Notes: generated by a model from the letters alone, not told the origin. A stretch of DNA of 64,000 nucleotides from Acheta domesticus (GCA_031308135.1 JAHLJT010004567.1:34438115-34502114); one strand, 5' to 3'; shown: positions 1 to 12,480, numbered from the stretch's first letter. Made by a program: numbers and translations.

Positions 1-2
1 CC

Positions 3-53
<51 letters not shown>
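3..53. repeat. (AAT)n microsatellite
   Basis: About 17 uninterrupted AAT triplets. Several retroposons in this window end in AAT tails, so this could be the tail of a retroposon lying outside the window. Confidence 0.95.
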
Positions 54-55
<2 letters not shown>

Positions 56-678
56 TACTTAAGCTTTGCGCATCTGGTAGGGGATTTTCCATGCTGACAA
101 TGTTTTCTGCTGTGCTACATAATTTTGAAAATCCATTTTATAAATTATTAACATCCCGGTGACGTATATTCCCAGAAAGAGAATTGCATTGTAAAGAGTT
201 AATTTAAGTCTTTTTAATTTGTGCTTCATTACATTAGCAGATTTAACTATCATCAATGTAATGAAACACTATTATCAATAAATGAATCATGCTGTAAAAT
301 TTCACATTTAGCCGTAAAGTTAGTATAGTAATCCATAGTGTTTCAAAACTTAAGTGGCTTAAAACCTCGTAAATACGTTTTTTTCTATAGTTGTTTCAGA
401 GTATCCTAGAGAAAACGGGCTATCGATTTGTCTTCTCAAGAAAAATCAAATGATCCGTTGGCAACCTCTGTACGAGCCGTGCGTCACCACAAAGTGTTTT
501 AGTGGCTACAAAACCAAAAAACAAAAATTGCTTTCACCGAATCTTCTGAACGGATCCGCAAAAAAGGTCATCTCTCCACCAGAAGATCGAGACGCGTTGA
601 ATGACACCTCATTTGTCTCAATTTGTGGAGGGAAGAGTTCTAATCGTGAGTGACGGACAAACGGATGGACGTAGGTTA
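54..678. other. No gene seen
   Basis: AT-rich unique-looking sequence. Short open frames are interrupted and have no recognisable motif. Positions 440-660 are less AT-rich and could be an old transposon remnant, but no termini are visible. Confidence 0.5.
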
Positions 679-751
679 TTGATTGATTGTTAGTTATTCC
701 GAGCGCATCAACTAACAAGGTCATATTCCCGTAACTGTAGCTCATGTTTTA

Positions 752-752
<1 letters not shown>
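679..752 (-). repeat. SINE family A, 3' end fragment
   Basis: The plus strand reads the reverse complement of the family A 3' end: a GATT tail, the TTAGT.ATTCCG block, GCATCAACT and ATTCCCGTAA. It runs into an (ATT)n tract. A second stretch starting at 843 repeats its last 40 bases, so the copy is either two insertions or one copy split by a local duplication. Confidence 0.7.

Positions 753-753
<1 letters not shown>

Positions 754-797
<44 letters not shown>
754..797. repeat. (ATT)n microsatellite
   Basis: About 14 ATT triplets interrupting the family A SINE. A poly-isoleucine frame on the minus strand is a by-product. Confidence 0.95.
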
Positions 798-842
798 GAC
801 TCTAACGTGAACTAGGAATAGGTTTGTAGACATATTACCAGT

Positions 843-1650
843 AACAAGGTCATATTCCCGTAAGTATAGCACATGTTTTATCCTCGTCAAGGGGCAGTGA
901 TCTTCCCCATTTTAATGGCGAGATCCGGTGCCGACCTACCGTCTGCTTGCGGGGTTTTCCCTAACCAGGTATCTCCCAACAGCGGAGCGCCTCTCCAGCC
1001 TGGAGAAGATCCCGACCGGTCTCCCGGCATGTCTGGTGGTGTAGTGCAAAAGGGTACGCAGTAGTATAGAAGAATTCACGTAAGAACAAGCAAAAGTGAC
1101 AGTTCGCTAAACAAGTGAACATCACATGTAATTCAGAGAAGTATCCCTCCGCCGCGGCAGCTATTCAGAAACACGTGCACCAGTACGCACCTTACATTCA
1201 AGACTCGGTTTTAAAATAAACATAATACTTATCACGCAAAAAGTAAAGTTCATATAATGTATATAAAAAAATAAATTTTTACAGAAGAGCACATAGCACT
1301 ACACTTACTAATTTCAATTATTTCTCGTGGCGCACTATATTTTCGTCGGACGAGGACATCACAAAAGGAAGCATAGAAACCATTTATAAGTTAGCCAACT
1401 GCAAACGACGGAGAGTTCAATGGGATCAAGAACACAACGACCACAGAACCTTCGATTATGTTGCCAGCACTAGCTGTCAAAATTGCTTGTTCTTACATGA
1501 ATCTCTCTTTACGTAAGGGGTGAGGATAGACCGACCGCTCCAATTCTCCTCCAGAATTTGACCAAGCTGACAAGCTAAACCTGCTACTACCGGGACTCAG
1601 ACCTCGAACTTCTCGGTCAGAGGTAATGCAGTGACATCAATTGATGCACT
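843..1650 (-). repeat. SINE family A, near full length, split by a MITE
   Basis: From left to right (element 3' to 5') it holds the CCCGTAAGT block, GATCCGGTGCCGACCTA, TTTTCCCTAACCAGGTATC, GACCGGTCTCCCGGCATG, then after the insertion GGGGTGAGGATAG and the tRNA-like head, whose reverse complement carries a GTTCGAGGTC-like box B. The same blocks in the same order occur at 12.6, 13.2, 16.4, 19.5, 19.9, 54.5 and 58.0 kb. The core between 1068 and 1510 is foreign. Confidence 0.75.
1068..1510. mobile_element. MITE nested in SINE A
   Basis: The ends are inverted repeats of about 30 bp that share GTAAGAACAAGCAA and GACAG with a few mismatches. The flanking SINE sequence resumes on both sides, which gives the insertion limits to within a few bases. 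A TA target duplication is compatible with the junctions but not proven. The interior has no coding frame. Confidence 0.65.
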
Positions 1651-3721
1651 GATCGACTTCTCGTGGTAAGTCCACATAAGAATGGTTCAGGGTTATTTGC
1701 TGTAAAAAATGTATTCCGCTTTGTGTTTATTGTGCATTATTTTTATATTAATTGCATCTGTCTGAACAGCATTTTTGACGTTTCGTAATACATTTATTTT
1801 ACTTTGCTTCGTCTTAAGGATACACTGAAATCTTTAGTAATTTTTATGATGATATTAATGTTTCTACCTTCGAGGAACTGAATGTAGGGAGCACTGTGCG
1901 AATACCCAAGAGATGTGGACATAGTTAATCTTTTCAAAATTCTAACTTGTACAGTACATGCGTCAAGAGACATCTTAATAGGAAAGTAGAATTTATCAGA
2001 ATTAAATAAGGCCAAAGTGGAATTAATGTGCGGAATTAGCAAAGTGAAACACGTTAGAACCAGTTTTGCAGATAGCGTCACCGATAGTCGGAAGACCATG
2101 ACAAATTTTTGCAGTGATTACTAACATGAAGACCAGGATTTGTTTTGCTGCCGGTATGAAATTAAGAGTTGTGTGGACAGTACGACAAAGACTAGGTACT
2201 TTAAGGATGTGGTCATGAAGCCGGTTACAATAATTTCGTTTTTTTGTAGTCAGAATTTAAAACAGTTACGTTAGTAATGAGTAACGATGAGTAGGGGATG
2301 CATTAGAAAGATTGAACTAAAAAAATAGAAAGTTACAATAATATTTTGCTAATTTTCGAAATTTTATTTCCAGCGTATTGTTTCAAAATGAACGAATACT
2401 GAATACTTTCAACGCTCGTGTGGCATGTTGGTGAAAGCCGACCTAGCAGGGTCATAATAATCAGCATGTCAACGATAATTATTGATTGTTGACAATAATT
2501 GTTAATTGAATTGTAGATAGTAATTGTCAACAATAAGGAAAGTAGAAACTTAAGAACACGTTTTGTCAGTAGAGAGCCAAAAGTGGGTGATTTTCTTTTT
2601 ACTTGGAAATATTGTGGAGTTCTTTTAAAATTAAGTATTAATCCAATTGCGTGAAACTTTATAGCTTTCCATAGTATTTGTGATGCTTTAAGTTAATTTA
2701 TGTGTTGTGTTTAATTTTGGAAGCCTTCAGCTTTTTTAGTTCAAATATGCGAGAGAAAATTGAACATTCCCTAACTGAAAGTTGAAACGTAGTAATTATT
2801 TGGACAACAGTAGCATCTTGCCAAGTTTCATATACATCTTCCGGATAAGTTCAAAAATGTTTTTCATAAAAACGTTATCCTACATTGGTGGTTAGTGCTG
2901 CTCGCTAAATACAAATTTTCTCGGTCCTCACAAGTACATGCCAGTATTCTGGGAGCGTTAATTGTAGAATTTGCTGAAATCAATTAGTTTTCATCAGCAG
3001 TTAAGATTGTCTGACGAATGGGAATTGTAGAAAAAGGTTGTTGCAGAAATCGCAGTAAAATAAAACAGATTAAATTGTATTATAATTAAAGTGTAATGAG
3101 TATTGAGGATAAAGATACGCTAATACATATTCTGGTAATGTTTACTTCTATATTTTAAAATAAATAAAATATTTATTTACGTAGTAAATTCTTGGGGGTC
3201 GTTGACGAAAAATGACTCCTCGAATACTCGACAAAGCGGAAGCGCTATGAGCGCATTCTGGTGGCGTTCCGCACAATCTCCGCGCCTGGCGACGAGCCAA
3301 TCCACAAGAGTAACGGAGCCCTTCAGACCTCGCCTGACCTGGATTTCGTTTAAAATATTAATCCGTATTTTTCACGATATTAGAGCTCGATTCTCGCGGA
3401 TGTTTCATTTAATCTAAACTTCGATTCCTAGAAATTTAAACTGCTCTATATCAAACGGTGGAGCTGCTACTAGCGGATTTCCTACACTATTTCATGCTTC
3501 GGTCCCGGGAAAGCAAATGGGGACGAGAACAAATGGTGGCAAAGCTGTGCCAAATTGGGCAGCAATGACGTTGCTGTTACGACTTTCTGTAATGGGCCGC
3601 GTAAATCCATATAAGCGTCGTATTTATGAGGACAGCAGAGAAGCGAAATGCATCCTAAAATGTATGTTATCATTGTTCTAATGAAAGAAGCTAACGACTT
3701 CTTTTGCAACTTTCTAAATGT
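1651..3721. other. No gene seen
   Basis: AT-rich sequence with frequent stops in all frames. A small palindromic cluster of TTGTCAACAAT-like motifs lies at 2455-2540. Positions 3190-3420 are somewhat less AT-rich, but the short frame there resembles nothing known to me. Confidence 0.5.
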
Positions 3722-3898
3722 TATGCCGAGCGAAGTGGCTCGGTGCGTAGCGCGCTTGCTTCAACGTCTGGAGGTCCGGGTTCGAGCCATGGACCTGCCA
3801 ACCTGACGGGGGTGTTTCGTGGTTTCCCTGGATCGTAAGGCGAATGCTGAGATGGTTTCAAGAGGCTAAGATCACCTCTCATCACCATTTCATCCCAA

Positions 3899-3946
<48 letters not shown>
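3722..3946 (+). repeat. tRNA-derived SINE (family D)
   Basis: The head is tRNA-like: TGGCTCGGTGCGTAGCG as a degenerate box A and GGTTCGAGCC as a good box B. It is followed by a body containing GTGGTTTCCCTGGATCG and AAGGCGAATGCTGAGATGG, which recalls a central domain found in many invertebrate SINEs. It ends in about 15 AAT triplets. The length and order (pol III head, body, A-rich simple tail) are those of a complete SINE. Confidence 0.8.
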
Positions 3947-3947
<1 letters not shown>

Positions 3948-5398
3948 GTAAATGGGAAAGTATGTAGTCAGTCATCAAGATGACCTTCTAATGTGGCAGG
4001 TCATGAAATCTGACCAAAGAATGGGAAACAGAGGTATTGTTAGTGTAGCAAAAAGCATTGCGAAGAAAATTATGCAAGACACGTCAAATAACACAGACAC
4101 TGAAATTCTGGTACTACTAAACATGAAATGTGAGACACAAAAAAATGTTAAAGAAGTCGTGGAGGGACAAACCCCTCCATGGACAATATCTAAAAAGAAT
4201 GGACAAGGTGCAGATCAATAAAGATCAATCGTTTATGTGGGCTAAAGGGGAAGAATGAAGCCAGAATCGGAAGCAGTTCTAGTAGCTGCTCAAGATCAGG
4301 CGTTGAGAACACGACATTATGATAAAGCGGTCAGCCATCAAGATGACCCTCTAATGAGGCAGGTCATGAAATCTGACCGAAGAATGGGAAACAGAGGCAT
4401 TGTAAGTGTAGCAAGAAGCATTGCGAACAAGACTATGCAAGAAACCCAGAATGACAGAGACACTGAACTTCTGATACCACTTAACATGAAATTTGAGACA
4501 CAAAAAATGTTAAAGAAATCGTGGAGAGACAAACCACTCCACGGACAATATTTGAAACGAATGGACAGAGCACAGATCAATAAAGATCAATCATTTATGT
4601 GGCTTAAAAGGGGGAGAATGAAGCCAGAATCGGAAGCACTTGTAATAGCTGCCCAAGATCAGGCCTTGAGAACACGACATTATGATAAAGCGGTTCTCAA
4701 AATTTCCCAAGATGATAAATGCCGCATTTGTCAGAAACACGTAGAAACCATTGATCATATTGTCTCAGCTTGTCCAATCCTAGCAAAGACAGAATACTTG
4801 AAAAGACACGACAGGGTGTGTAGCTACCTCCACTGGCAGATGTAACGCCCTCGAAGTTCCGAACACATGTCCCAAGTGGTACGAACACTCACCGAAAGCG
4901 GTGACGTCTGTTGGATTATGTACGATATTGTACGACCAACAGATTCAAACTGATCGCACGATAGCGGCAAACAAACCGGATATAGTCATCCGGGATTTGG
5001 AGAACAAATCGTGTTTACTTGTCAATGTTGCTGTACCTTGCGATCAAAACGTCGTTACCAAGGAGGCAGAGAAACGTCTTAAATACAAGAGTTTGGAAAT
5101 CGAGATCAGCCGAATGTGGGGCGTCAAAGCACAGGTCGTCCCGATAGTTATCGGAGCTCTGAGATTTGTTCCGCAAAATTTGTGTAAGAACTTGTCTAAA
5201 CTCCCAGGTAATTCCAAAGACTGGGAAGTGCAAGAAATCGCTTTATTTGGAACAGCCCACATCTTGCGCAAAGTATTGTAGAGGCACCGACAGTCCCTAG
5301 ATCTACTCCTTAGGTAGCTGGTTGCAACCTGGAGTATACTTTATATTCAGCCGACACATAACATCTTTAGTCGTGATTTAGAGGAATAATAATAATAA
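3947..5398 (+). pseudogene. 5'-truncated R2/R4-like non-LTR retrotransposon, C-terminal Pol region
   Basis: The sequence encodes the part downstream of reverse transcriptase. A zinc knuckle C-x2-C-x8-H-x4-C (CRICQKH..DHIVSAC, about 4720-4775) is followed by a PD-(D/E)XK restriction-like endonuclease region (KPDIVI, then NVAVP, then KEAEK and KY, about 4975-5090). The order knuckle then endonuclease at the C-terminus is typical of target-primed elements of the R2/R4 type. The copy is dead. It lacks the reverse transcriptase, a stop and one-base frameshift near 4840 separate knuckle from endonuclease, a +1 frameshift sits in an A7 run near 4145, and the acidic residue expected in front of VAVP is N. 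It ends with a short 3' UTR and an AAT tail. Confidence 0.8.
3967..4692 (+). repeat. 363-bp tandem duplication inside the LINE
   Basis: The words GTCAG.CATCAAGATGACC and GATAAAGCGGT recur exactly 363 bp apart, giving two consecutive copies. Since 363 is 121 codons, the duplication was in frame when made. Copy 1 later took an extra A near 4145 with compensating indels near 4240. Copy 2 is open. Confidence 0.9.
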
Positions 5399-6121
5399 CT
5401 CTACCTAGGAATTACACGACCTTGCAATTGGTGGTGGATCTTGAGTTACCCCCATGATACTGAGAGCTATGTCAGTGGTAGCCTGGCTACCGGTAGGGCC
5501 TCCCTTGCTGAATAGGTTGAAGGTGAGAGGTCAGACGAAGAAGTACTCCATTTTGAAATAAATAGAGGGGAAAGGGTTATGAACCTTTGGACTTCCTGTT
5601 ATGGAGCCCATGGAGGGTACAGGAGAGAAAGTGGCTTGGCACACCAGGCCACTGATTAGAGTGGAGTCCCAAACATTGGATCAGCCAACGAAGGAAACGG
5701 CCTTCAGCAGTCAGTGAAAATCCCGTAGGGTTTAGTAATGCCGGTGATCGGAGGGACCCCTTGCTGGGCCCTGTGGGGGGATATCCCGAGGTTACTGTGG
5801 GTCGCAGTAATGGGTGGCAGGAAACTACCCAAGGGTTAAGTTTGATCTGTGAACTCGGACTTGCTACCTGCGAATCTTCACTCAAAACCAATGAGCAAAA
5901 TGGATAGAACAAGAAATGTAATGAATCTTAATGTGCCTTGTTCTATCATTGTCCCATACCTGCTCAGAAACCGAACTAATGTCACCTTGTCGACATCTCG
6001 CCATCCCATGGATGGTAGTCCCAGGGACCCAGACCGGGCAGTAGCTCGAAGCCATCGTCAGAGATGGACCGGGGATGAATTGAAGGAGGTGATGTGGTGC
6101 TTTTACTTCACGTACGGATAG
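5399..6121 (+). mobile_element. Probable 5' leader and ORF start of the same kind of LINE
   Basis: A GC-balanced segment begins directly after the AAT tail of the preceding LINE. Its first 450 bp look like a non-coding leader. Its last part is an open frame (5849-6121) whose end, RQRWTGDELKEVMWCFYF, resembles the Myb-like DNA-binding start of R2/R4-type proteins. It stops abruptly at 6121, where AT-rich sequence begins. Assignment to the same family as the 3' half rests on this short motif and on adjacency only. Confidence 0.4.
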
Positions 6122-9100
6122 CAATGCACTGAAATTGACTCTTTTATGTAGTTGTAGAAAACAAATTTTGTATAACGTTATTAAAATATTTATATTTTTT
6201 AAACATTAAGGACGTCGTCAACATATAAAACTATTATCTCAAAGATTATTATTTCAAACCTTCAGTAGTGAGTGATGTAATTATTTTATTTGTATTTTAG
6301 TGTTATCTTTACTCTAAGATCAGAGATTTTATTTTTATTTGAATTTGTTTTAATTTTGTAGACAATGTAAACTATTTTTAACAAGTAGTCGCAAGTCATC
6401 TCTCCAATGTTAAAGGTGTCGTACCTGATTTTTAAATGTAATTAGTGATGTTTTAAATATGTAAATGTATCAAATTTTAGAATGTAACTTGTATTGGTTG
6501 TGTTTTACGATATATTAGTTTTTAATTATTCAATTTTAATTACACTATTTCAGTGTCAGAAGATGAAGAAAGTGTATATCTCCGAAACGTTACAATTTTA
6601 CTACTGATTGAAATAATTAGGTGATTGTCAATAAATACTTTTTGGCTTATTTGCTTATACTTATTATACTTATTTGCTTATACTTAACTTGCTTTCTTGT
6701 TATTGTGTTCAATAATTCCAAGACAATCTGAACTTTAATAAGTTAAACAACATATTGTCTGATTGTCCAGGCTGAACTCAAAGCCTTCCGAAATTGTAAC
6801 AAACCCTTCAGATTTTGAAGACACCTTTAAATAACCCCCGCTTCTCGTGACAAACCTTTGTGACAATTTATTTTCACAGTCCTTAAGTGGTGGGCAAAGA
6901 GGGATTCAGGCTTTTCTCATTTTACCTCCTCCTTAACTTCACAGCTGTTCCATTACTATTCATCTTTTTAATCATCAACATCCACTTGTCATTATTCATT
7001 CATCCACTCGTCAGTTCATCATCCTTCTTAGGATGTGCAGAAAGGCATCGATGCAGGAACAAGAAAATAGTAGTTAAAGTAACTGTTTGATGTTATAGTT
7101 GAATGTGATCGTGATTGTGATAGCGATAGTTAAATTGCTGCCCGAAATAAAGACTGCAAATGATTAGTAAGGTAATTCAGTTAGAATGTCAACTATCAAA
7201 ATAGCTTTTGAAATCGCGTAATTATACAAATCTACTGAGTGTCTTCAACTGTTTGCCATAATCCCAAAGGTAAAAAAATACACCAACAACTTTCGGTCAG
7301 TCGTAATGCTCTGATATTTCAAATTGTATTTGTGAGGTTTTATCCTTGGTTCTAGAGATTGCAAACACAAAAGACCTCTGAATCATGCAAACTTAATAAA
7401 TAGTTTTTAGTATTCCAAAATTCACTTTCTTACACTTACTTTATATTTTATTTTGATTGAATTTTCAGAAAAAAATTAATATAAGATTCAACATTTTTAT
7501 TTTTAATTAAGAAAAATAGTTTTAATAAACATTGAGAATGAGGCACATTGTTTGCTTATCATAGACCGAATGACAACCTTCGAATAGAGAAAGCCCATAC
7601 CGCCTTGTAGGTAAGTATACGAGTCGGTAGTTCTTGTGTGCAAGCCTGCTAGCCAGAAGAGAGAAAATTATGGAAGGACATTTCCGGGTGATTAGCGAGG
7701 CTGTAAATATTCGTCGGCAAAACACGTGCTGGAATTTACCACCAACTCCACGCACTGTACATCACTTAGACATGCTGTAAGGCACTTGCAGAGCATTAGC
7801 AAACCGCGTAAGAGAGAACTATACGCTGGGGAAATTGCAGCGTGAGTTAATGGCATGAAGAACTAGCACGGAAACCAAGGGTCTTGGATTAAATGTACAT
7901 TAAGGGCAGTTTCCGGAAAGTCTAAACATGCGACTATGGTCAACATTATACAGTTTTTAAAAACTCAATCAGAAAAATACATATACCTAGACATATATTA
8001 CTAATTTTCAATGCGCACATGAACGCGACGGAAAATTTAAAAAATCAAGGTTTCGCTTTTGATGCAAAAATGCGAATATGTAATTGAGTTGTTCTGGTTA
8101 TTCTCATACTGTGCTTACCAGCTGAATTATCATGCTCAGCAAAACAATGCTTACGACACAAGTGACATCAAGGCTCCAAGGAAGAGGCCACAAGTTATTA
8201 AATATTTGGTATTTACGATGTGATTTACGGAACTGCAACATTTTTCATATTCTTGGTATACAGTGAACTGGTGTATATATTTTGTGAGAATACCTTTCGG
8301 GCAACAATTTTGTGTGGTTTTGTTCAACAGATTTGTTGCTACTGTAGGTCACTAGCACGTTCCTAAATGTTTTCTAAAACATAAAAAAATCATTCAAGTT
8401 AAATAATTCCAAAATTCAAATTACATTTTCCGGATGTGTGTTTTTTTCTCTTTTTTCATCGCTCAAATTTCATCTTCATTTATTGAGACGTAGTGTGTGG
8501 TAGTTCTACAAAATATCAAATGATTCTGCCTAAACGTAACAGATTTTTTGAAAAAATTAACTAAGTTGCTATAATTTGGGCATGCAATATATTTTCGTGA
8601 TAAATTCTCAATCAAGACAACATTCTGACACCTAATTGTTAATATTGAATCATACTGCGTACAGGAAAATGTTTATACAGTTAAAGTCAATTACAATTTT
8701 GATAGGGTATATTTTCCCATTTGTATGTGTGTTAATACATTAAAAATGATTCATCGTCGATAGATTCTGACGTCTTAAATTAATAAATATTCCTTTCGTG
8801 GCCGTATAATGCTAGTCTTGCTTTCTTTTAGAGAAATCGAGAGAAAAGGTTCATTGTCAGAAAGTATCCAATTTTTCTGTTTGATTGTCCCCTGTAGGGA
8901 GATTGGAAGTGGAGAGATTGTCCCCTTACAACATATTTCGAAACCTTATCCCTAGTTCCCAAACAAGGGCAACTCCAACAAGATGGCGACAGGGTGTTTC
9001 AAAAAAGGAACAAAATATCACAACGCAGCAAACTCGAAGAGAAGTGTGAAAATTGCGACAGGGATTGGGATGGAAGTGACGGATGAGCAAGTCAACTGCT

Positions 9101-9146
9101 GAGGCGTGCCTCTTCCCAATGCAGAATAATGGAGAGGGGTGAGGCG
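6122..9146. other. No gene seen; possible retroelement 3' end at 6550-6640
   Basis: AT-rich. At 6560-6595 the sequence CAGAAGATGAAGAAAG followed by TCTCCGAAACG has the layout of the degenerate motif often seen near the ends of Penelope-like and related retroelements. Elsewhere short frames lack start context, splice partners or recognisable motifs. Confidence 0.4.
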
Positions 9147-9258
9147 AAGCGGGGTGGGAGGGGAAGGGGAGGGGGAGGGGTGGGGAAGGGGAGGGGGAGG
9201 GGTGGGGAAGGGGAGGGGGAGGGGTGGGGAAGGGGGAAGGGGAAGAGGAGGGGAGGGT
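9147..9258. repeat. G-rich 22-bp minisatellite
   Basis: About four to five units of AAGGGGAGGGGGAGGGGTGG plus two G. Runs of four to five G recur every few bases, so the plus strand could form G-quadruplexes. The proline-rich minus-strand frame is an artefact. Confidence 0.9.
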
Positions 9259-9362
9259 GATATGCCGCCTCTGCGCAGAGTCTGATCAATCAGAAGCGAA
9301 GGCGAGCGAAACAGATTTGGCAGTTGATTGAACGCAATTGCAGTGACCGAGACTGGACTTTA

Positions 9363-9597
9363 AAAATTAACGCTGCTGGTCACGTGTGTGCGTATATGTG
9401 TGTTTTTTTAAAGGTGTCTTTTCAACATCTTGGTCGTATAACGACCACTGTGATTTTCTAACTGCAGGGGGAACTTTAGGGTTATCACGTAAGGACAACA
9501 CAAACAAGCATGTATGACCGAGGCGGGATTCGAACCCGCGAGCCGAGGCAGCTTCGGCCATCAGCCTAAACGACCTCGGCTACCCAGCTCGGCCAGG
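9363..9597 (-). repeat. tRNA-derived SINE (family C)
   Basis: Read on the minus strand, it begins with TAGCCGAGGTCG (box A-like), then GGGTTCGAATCCC (perfect box B, flanked by pairing arms GCGGG/CCCGC). A body of about 160 bp follows, ending near a T-rich/CA-rich stretch. The anticodon region does not fold into a regular 7-base loop, and the body argues for a SINE rather than a tRNA gene. The head differs from families A, B and D. Confidence 0.65.
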
Positions 9598-11225
9598 TGT
9601 ATTTTGCAGATCATACTAACCTTTTAATCTCGACTTTAATTGGTTTATTATACTACAATAAACTTTTACTTGAGATAAAGCTCATTTTCTTGTAAAACTA
9701 CTAGCCGTGTTATAAGATGTAATGAAGGCAATAGGCATTGCTGTAATACGTATGTGTGTCCTGAAAAGCTGCCTGCAATAATGCAATAGATATTAGCGAC
9801 GTTAAAGTTGAATCTTATTTCTTGTAATGAATTACGTTTGCTATGCTCTATCTTCTTTCTTCTTTGCTATGCTCTATCATCTATTTTCTTTCGATAAGTT
9901 CCGATAAGTCAGCACTTTTGCAAATTACTAATATAAACGTGTCTTCTTTCAGGAAAATGGTCCTTACTTAATATTTCAATATTGGGCAGTTTCATGTCGA
10001 AGAAACGTTATATCAGAAGGCAAGTCGGTACAAATATGAAGCATATATAACTTAAGAAAGCAGAAGGGCCGAAGGAGGAATACAGCCATCATTTTCTTAC
10101 AATGATTATCTCTAATGTCAGGGAAATATGACAGTTCACGGCAATGGAAACTATCGGCAAACTAGTTTTACTTCAAATTTATGAAAAATCTCTAATAGTT
10201 TTATTTTTAATTTTTAGCAATTTCCTCTCGGACATTTACATACATGTTTATATGATATTTACTAACTTCTAGTTTTCTTCTGTAATATTTACTATAATGC
10301 ATGAACGTTTCACTGCATTTTTTACGAGAAACACTTGTGCAAACAGTTCCTTTTTACTTGAGCTCATTGCTTAGACATAAGGTCAGGAAGCCGTCATCAT
10401 TTTTTAGAAGTAACGTCATAAGTGCATGTATACTCCTCCGAATTTGACAGTCCTTACATTCGGTTCCCTGCGCCCAAGGAAACGCCGACCGGCAGCGATA
10501 TTTCTTTAGAATATAATAATAGCACGAGAACATCCAATTCGAGGTTCTTTAGGAAGCCTCCTGCATCTTTTCGAATCCACTGAAAGCATCGGGCACCGGA
10601 GGGCTGGGGAGGATTGGCCGCTTGGTGAAGGACTGTCGCTTCAGGGGTTCCCAAAGAGAGATCTACGATACCTTTACGACAGATCGATTGTAATTCATGA
10701 AATGAATGTTCATTTAAGAAGAAAATTCTACTTTCTTTCTTTCTGAAAAAGGAAATAAAATAGGATTTGGAGAGAGTATATTCATTTGCTAACCAGAGAT
10801 AAACAACGAATTTCGGTATTTCTGGAGAAATTACAAAAACTGCCACGAACATCAGAATCTTTTTTAAGGTTTTTACTGAGAATTATTTATCCAATCCAAT
10901 GTTCCAGTATTTTAATAGTGATCTAGGATCTTTAGTATGTTTGAAATGCTATACTCAAATAAAAAACAAGAATGTGTCAAGACTTAAGTTTCATTGCAGT
11001 ACGAAAGAAAAGTTTTTTGTTGTGAACAGGTAGTTATGTGATATTTATTATGATAATATGATATTTATTATGATAATGTAAGGTATAATACGTAAGCACA
11101 TACCAAAACTCGCAAAGTTTTTACGTTAGTAATGATTGCTAACAAAAATAACATTTAGACATAATTGAAGTAGGTACAACGTCCTTGACAAAAACCTCTT
11201 GAACTTCCCTCATACACACTTTCAT
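9598..11225. other. No gene seen
   Basis: AT-rich. A 132-codon minus-strand frame (10454-10852) contains a GC-balanced middle part (10540-10700), but I recognise no domain and see no splice or start support. A 21-bp direct repeat built on ATGATATTTATTATGATAAT lies at 11036-11082. Confidence 0.45.
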
Positions 11226-11818
11226 CAGAGCCATTGTATCCACTAGGCTGACTAGGCAGCAGCCTAGGGCCGGGAACGTTTGGGTGCCCTCAAATTTTTA
11301 GATTTTTTTGTTAATTTTTATAGGATTTTAATCGTAATAAGATTTACAAGCAAATGTTTTAAACTTTACACAAATTTTCTCTGTTTTAAATAAATACACA
11401 TAAAATATATCAATATATTTAAATTTTTTATTCTAATATAGACTGATACACTTAAAAAGAGTACTGTTAAGAAAGTACGTTTCTGAATCAAGGGCCTTTC
11501 ATTTGGAAGAAAATCTGAAGTGTGGACTGGTCAAAAACGCCGAGAAAAATAGAATTTTATAGCTTCATCGCCTCTAAGAGTTGTGCACATCGTTTGGACA
11601 AAGTATTGTTTGTCATATTGTTTTTAAAAACAATATAATATTATTGTTAATTATTGTACTTAAAAATTCAAATGTAATATATTATTATATATAATATATA
11701 TACTATATTATTATTTAATAATAATATTTATTAATAAAATAAATATTCAAACAAATTATGTTGGGATATACATTACATCTTACAGCCTAGGGCCCAAAAG
11801 CATGTTACAACGGCCCTG
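11226..11818. mobile_element. hAT-like non-autonomous element (family hAT-1)
   Basis: Termini CAGAGCCATTGTA and, in reverse complement, CAGGGCCGTTGTA. The element is flanked by ACTTTCAT and ACTCTCAT, an 8-bp target duplication with one mismatch. Subterminal CCTAGGGCC is present at both ends. The interior is very AT-rich without a transposase frame. Eight-bp duplications and CAG..G termini are hallmarks of the hAT superfamily. Confidence 0.8.
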
Positions 11819-12103
11819 ACTCTCATTACCCATTGTCTCGTCTTGAGAAAGCGACCACTGTCCCACCTGGACAGGTGAGACAATCCGAGACTTCTCCGCG
11901 CGGCTGTCGGTCTCCGGATTTATAATGGCGCGCGCGTTCTTTCCCAAGTTTGGAGTCCTCGGGTCCGAGGAAGAGCGCGGGGAACAGGCTGCGGGAGATA
12001 TCCTCTCGGTTATGACGCGACCCAGGCAATCCTCTTAAGCGGAGGAGGCAGAGGCGGCGGAGGAAGCTGCATCGACCCGAGCTCTCTCTCCTTCGCCCCG
12101 CGC
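11819..12103. other. CpG-dense islet
   Basis: An abrupt switch from AT-rich transposon DNA to GC-rich, CpG-dense sequence (GGCGCGCGCG, CGGGTCCGAGG). It leads into the C-rich minisatellite. No exon can be supported. Confidence 0.5.
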
Positions 12104-12480
12104 CACCCCAGCCCCCGCGCCCGCCCCCGCGCCCGCCACCGCGCCCGCCCTCGCCCCCGCCTCCGCGCCCGCCCCCGCGCCCGCCCCCGCGCCCGCCCTC
12201 GCGCCCGCCTCCGCGCCCGCCTCCGCGCCCGCCTCCGCCCCCGCCTCCGCGCCCGCCCCCGTCCCTGCACCTGCCCCCGCGCCCGTCCCCGCCCCCGTCC
12301 CCGCCCCCGACCCCGCCCCCGTCCCCGCCGCCGCCCGCGCGCCCGTCTCCGCGCCCGTCCCCGCGCCCGTCCCCGCCCCCGCCCCCGCCCCCGCCCCCGT
12401 CCCCGCCCCCGCCCCCGCCCCGTCCCTGCCCCCGTCCCCGCCCCCGTCCCTGCCTCCGTCCCCGCACCCGCACCCGTCCC
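12104..12480. repeat. CCCGCC-type C-rich minisatellite
   Basis: Roughly 60 degenerate hexamers CCCGCN, arranged partly as 12-mers. The long Gly/Arg, Ala/Gly and Arg frames on the minus strand are all products of the hexamer and should not be annotated as proteins. Confidence 0.95.

Noticed and set aside
9508..9597. tRNA gene on the minus strand
   Set aside because: Box A and a perfect box B are present, but the anticodon arm does not fold properly and a SINE body follows.
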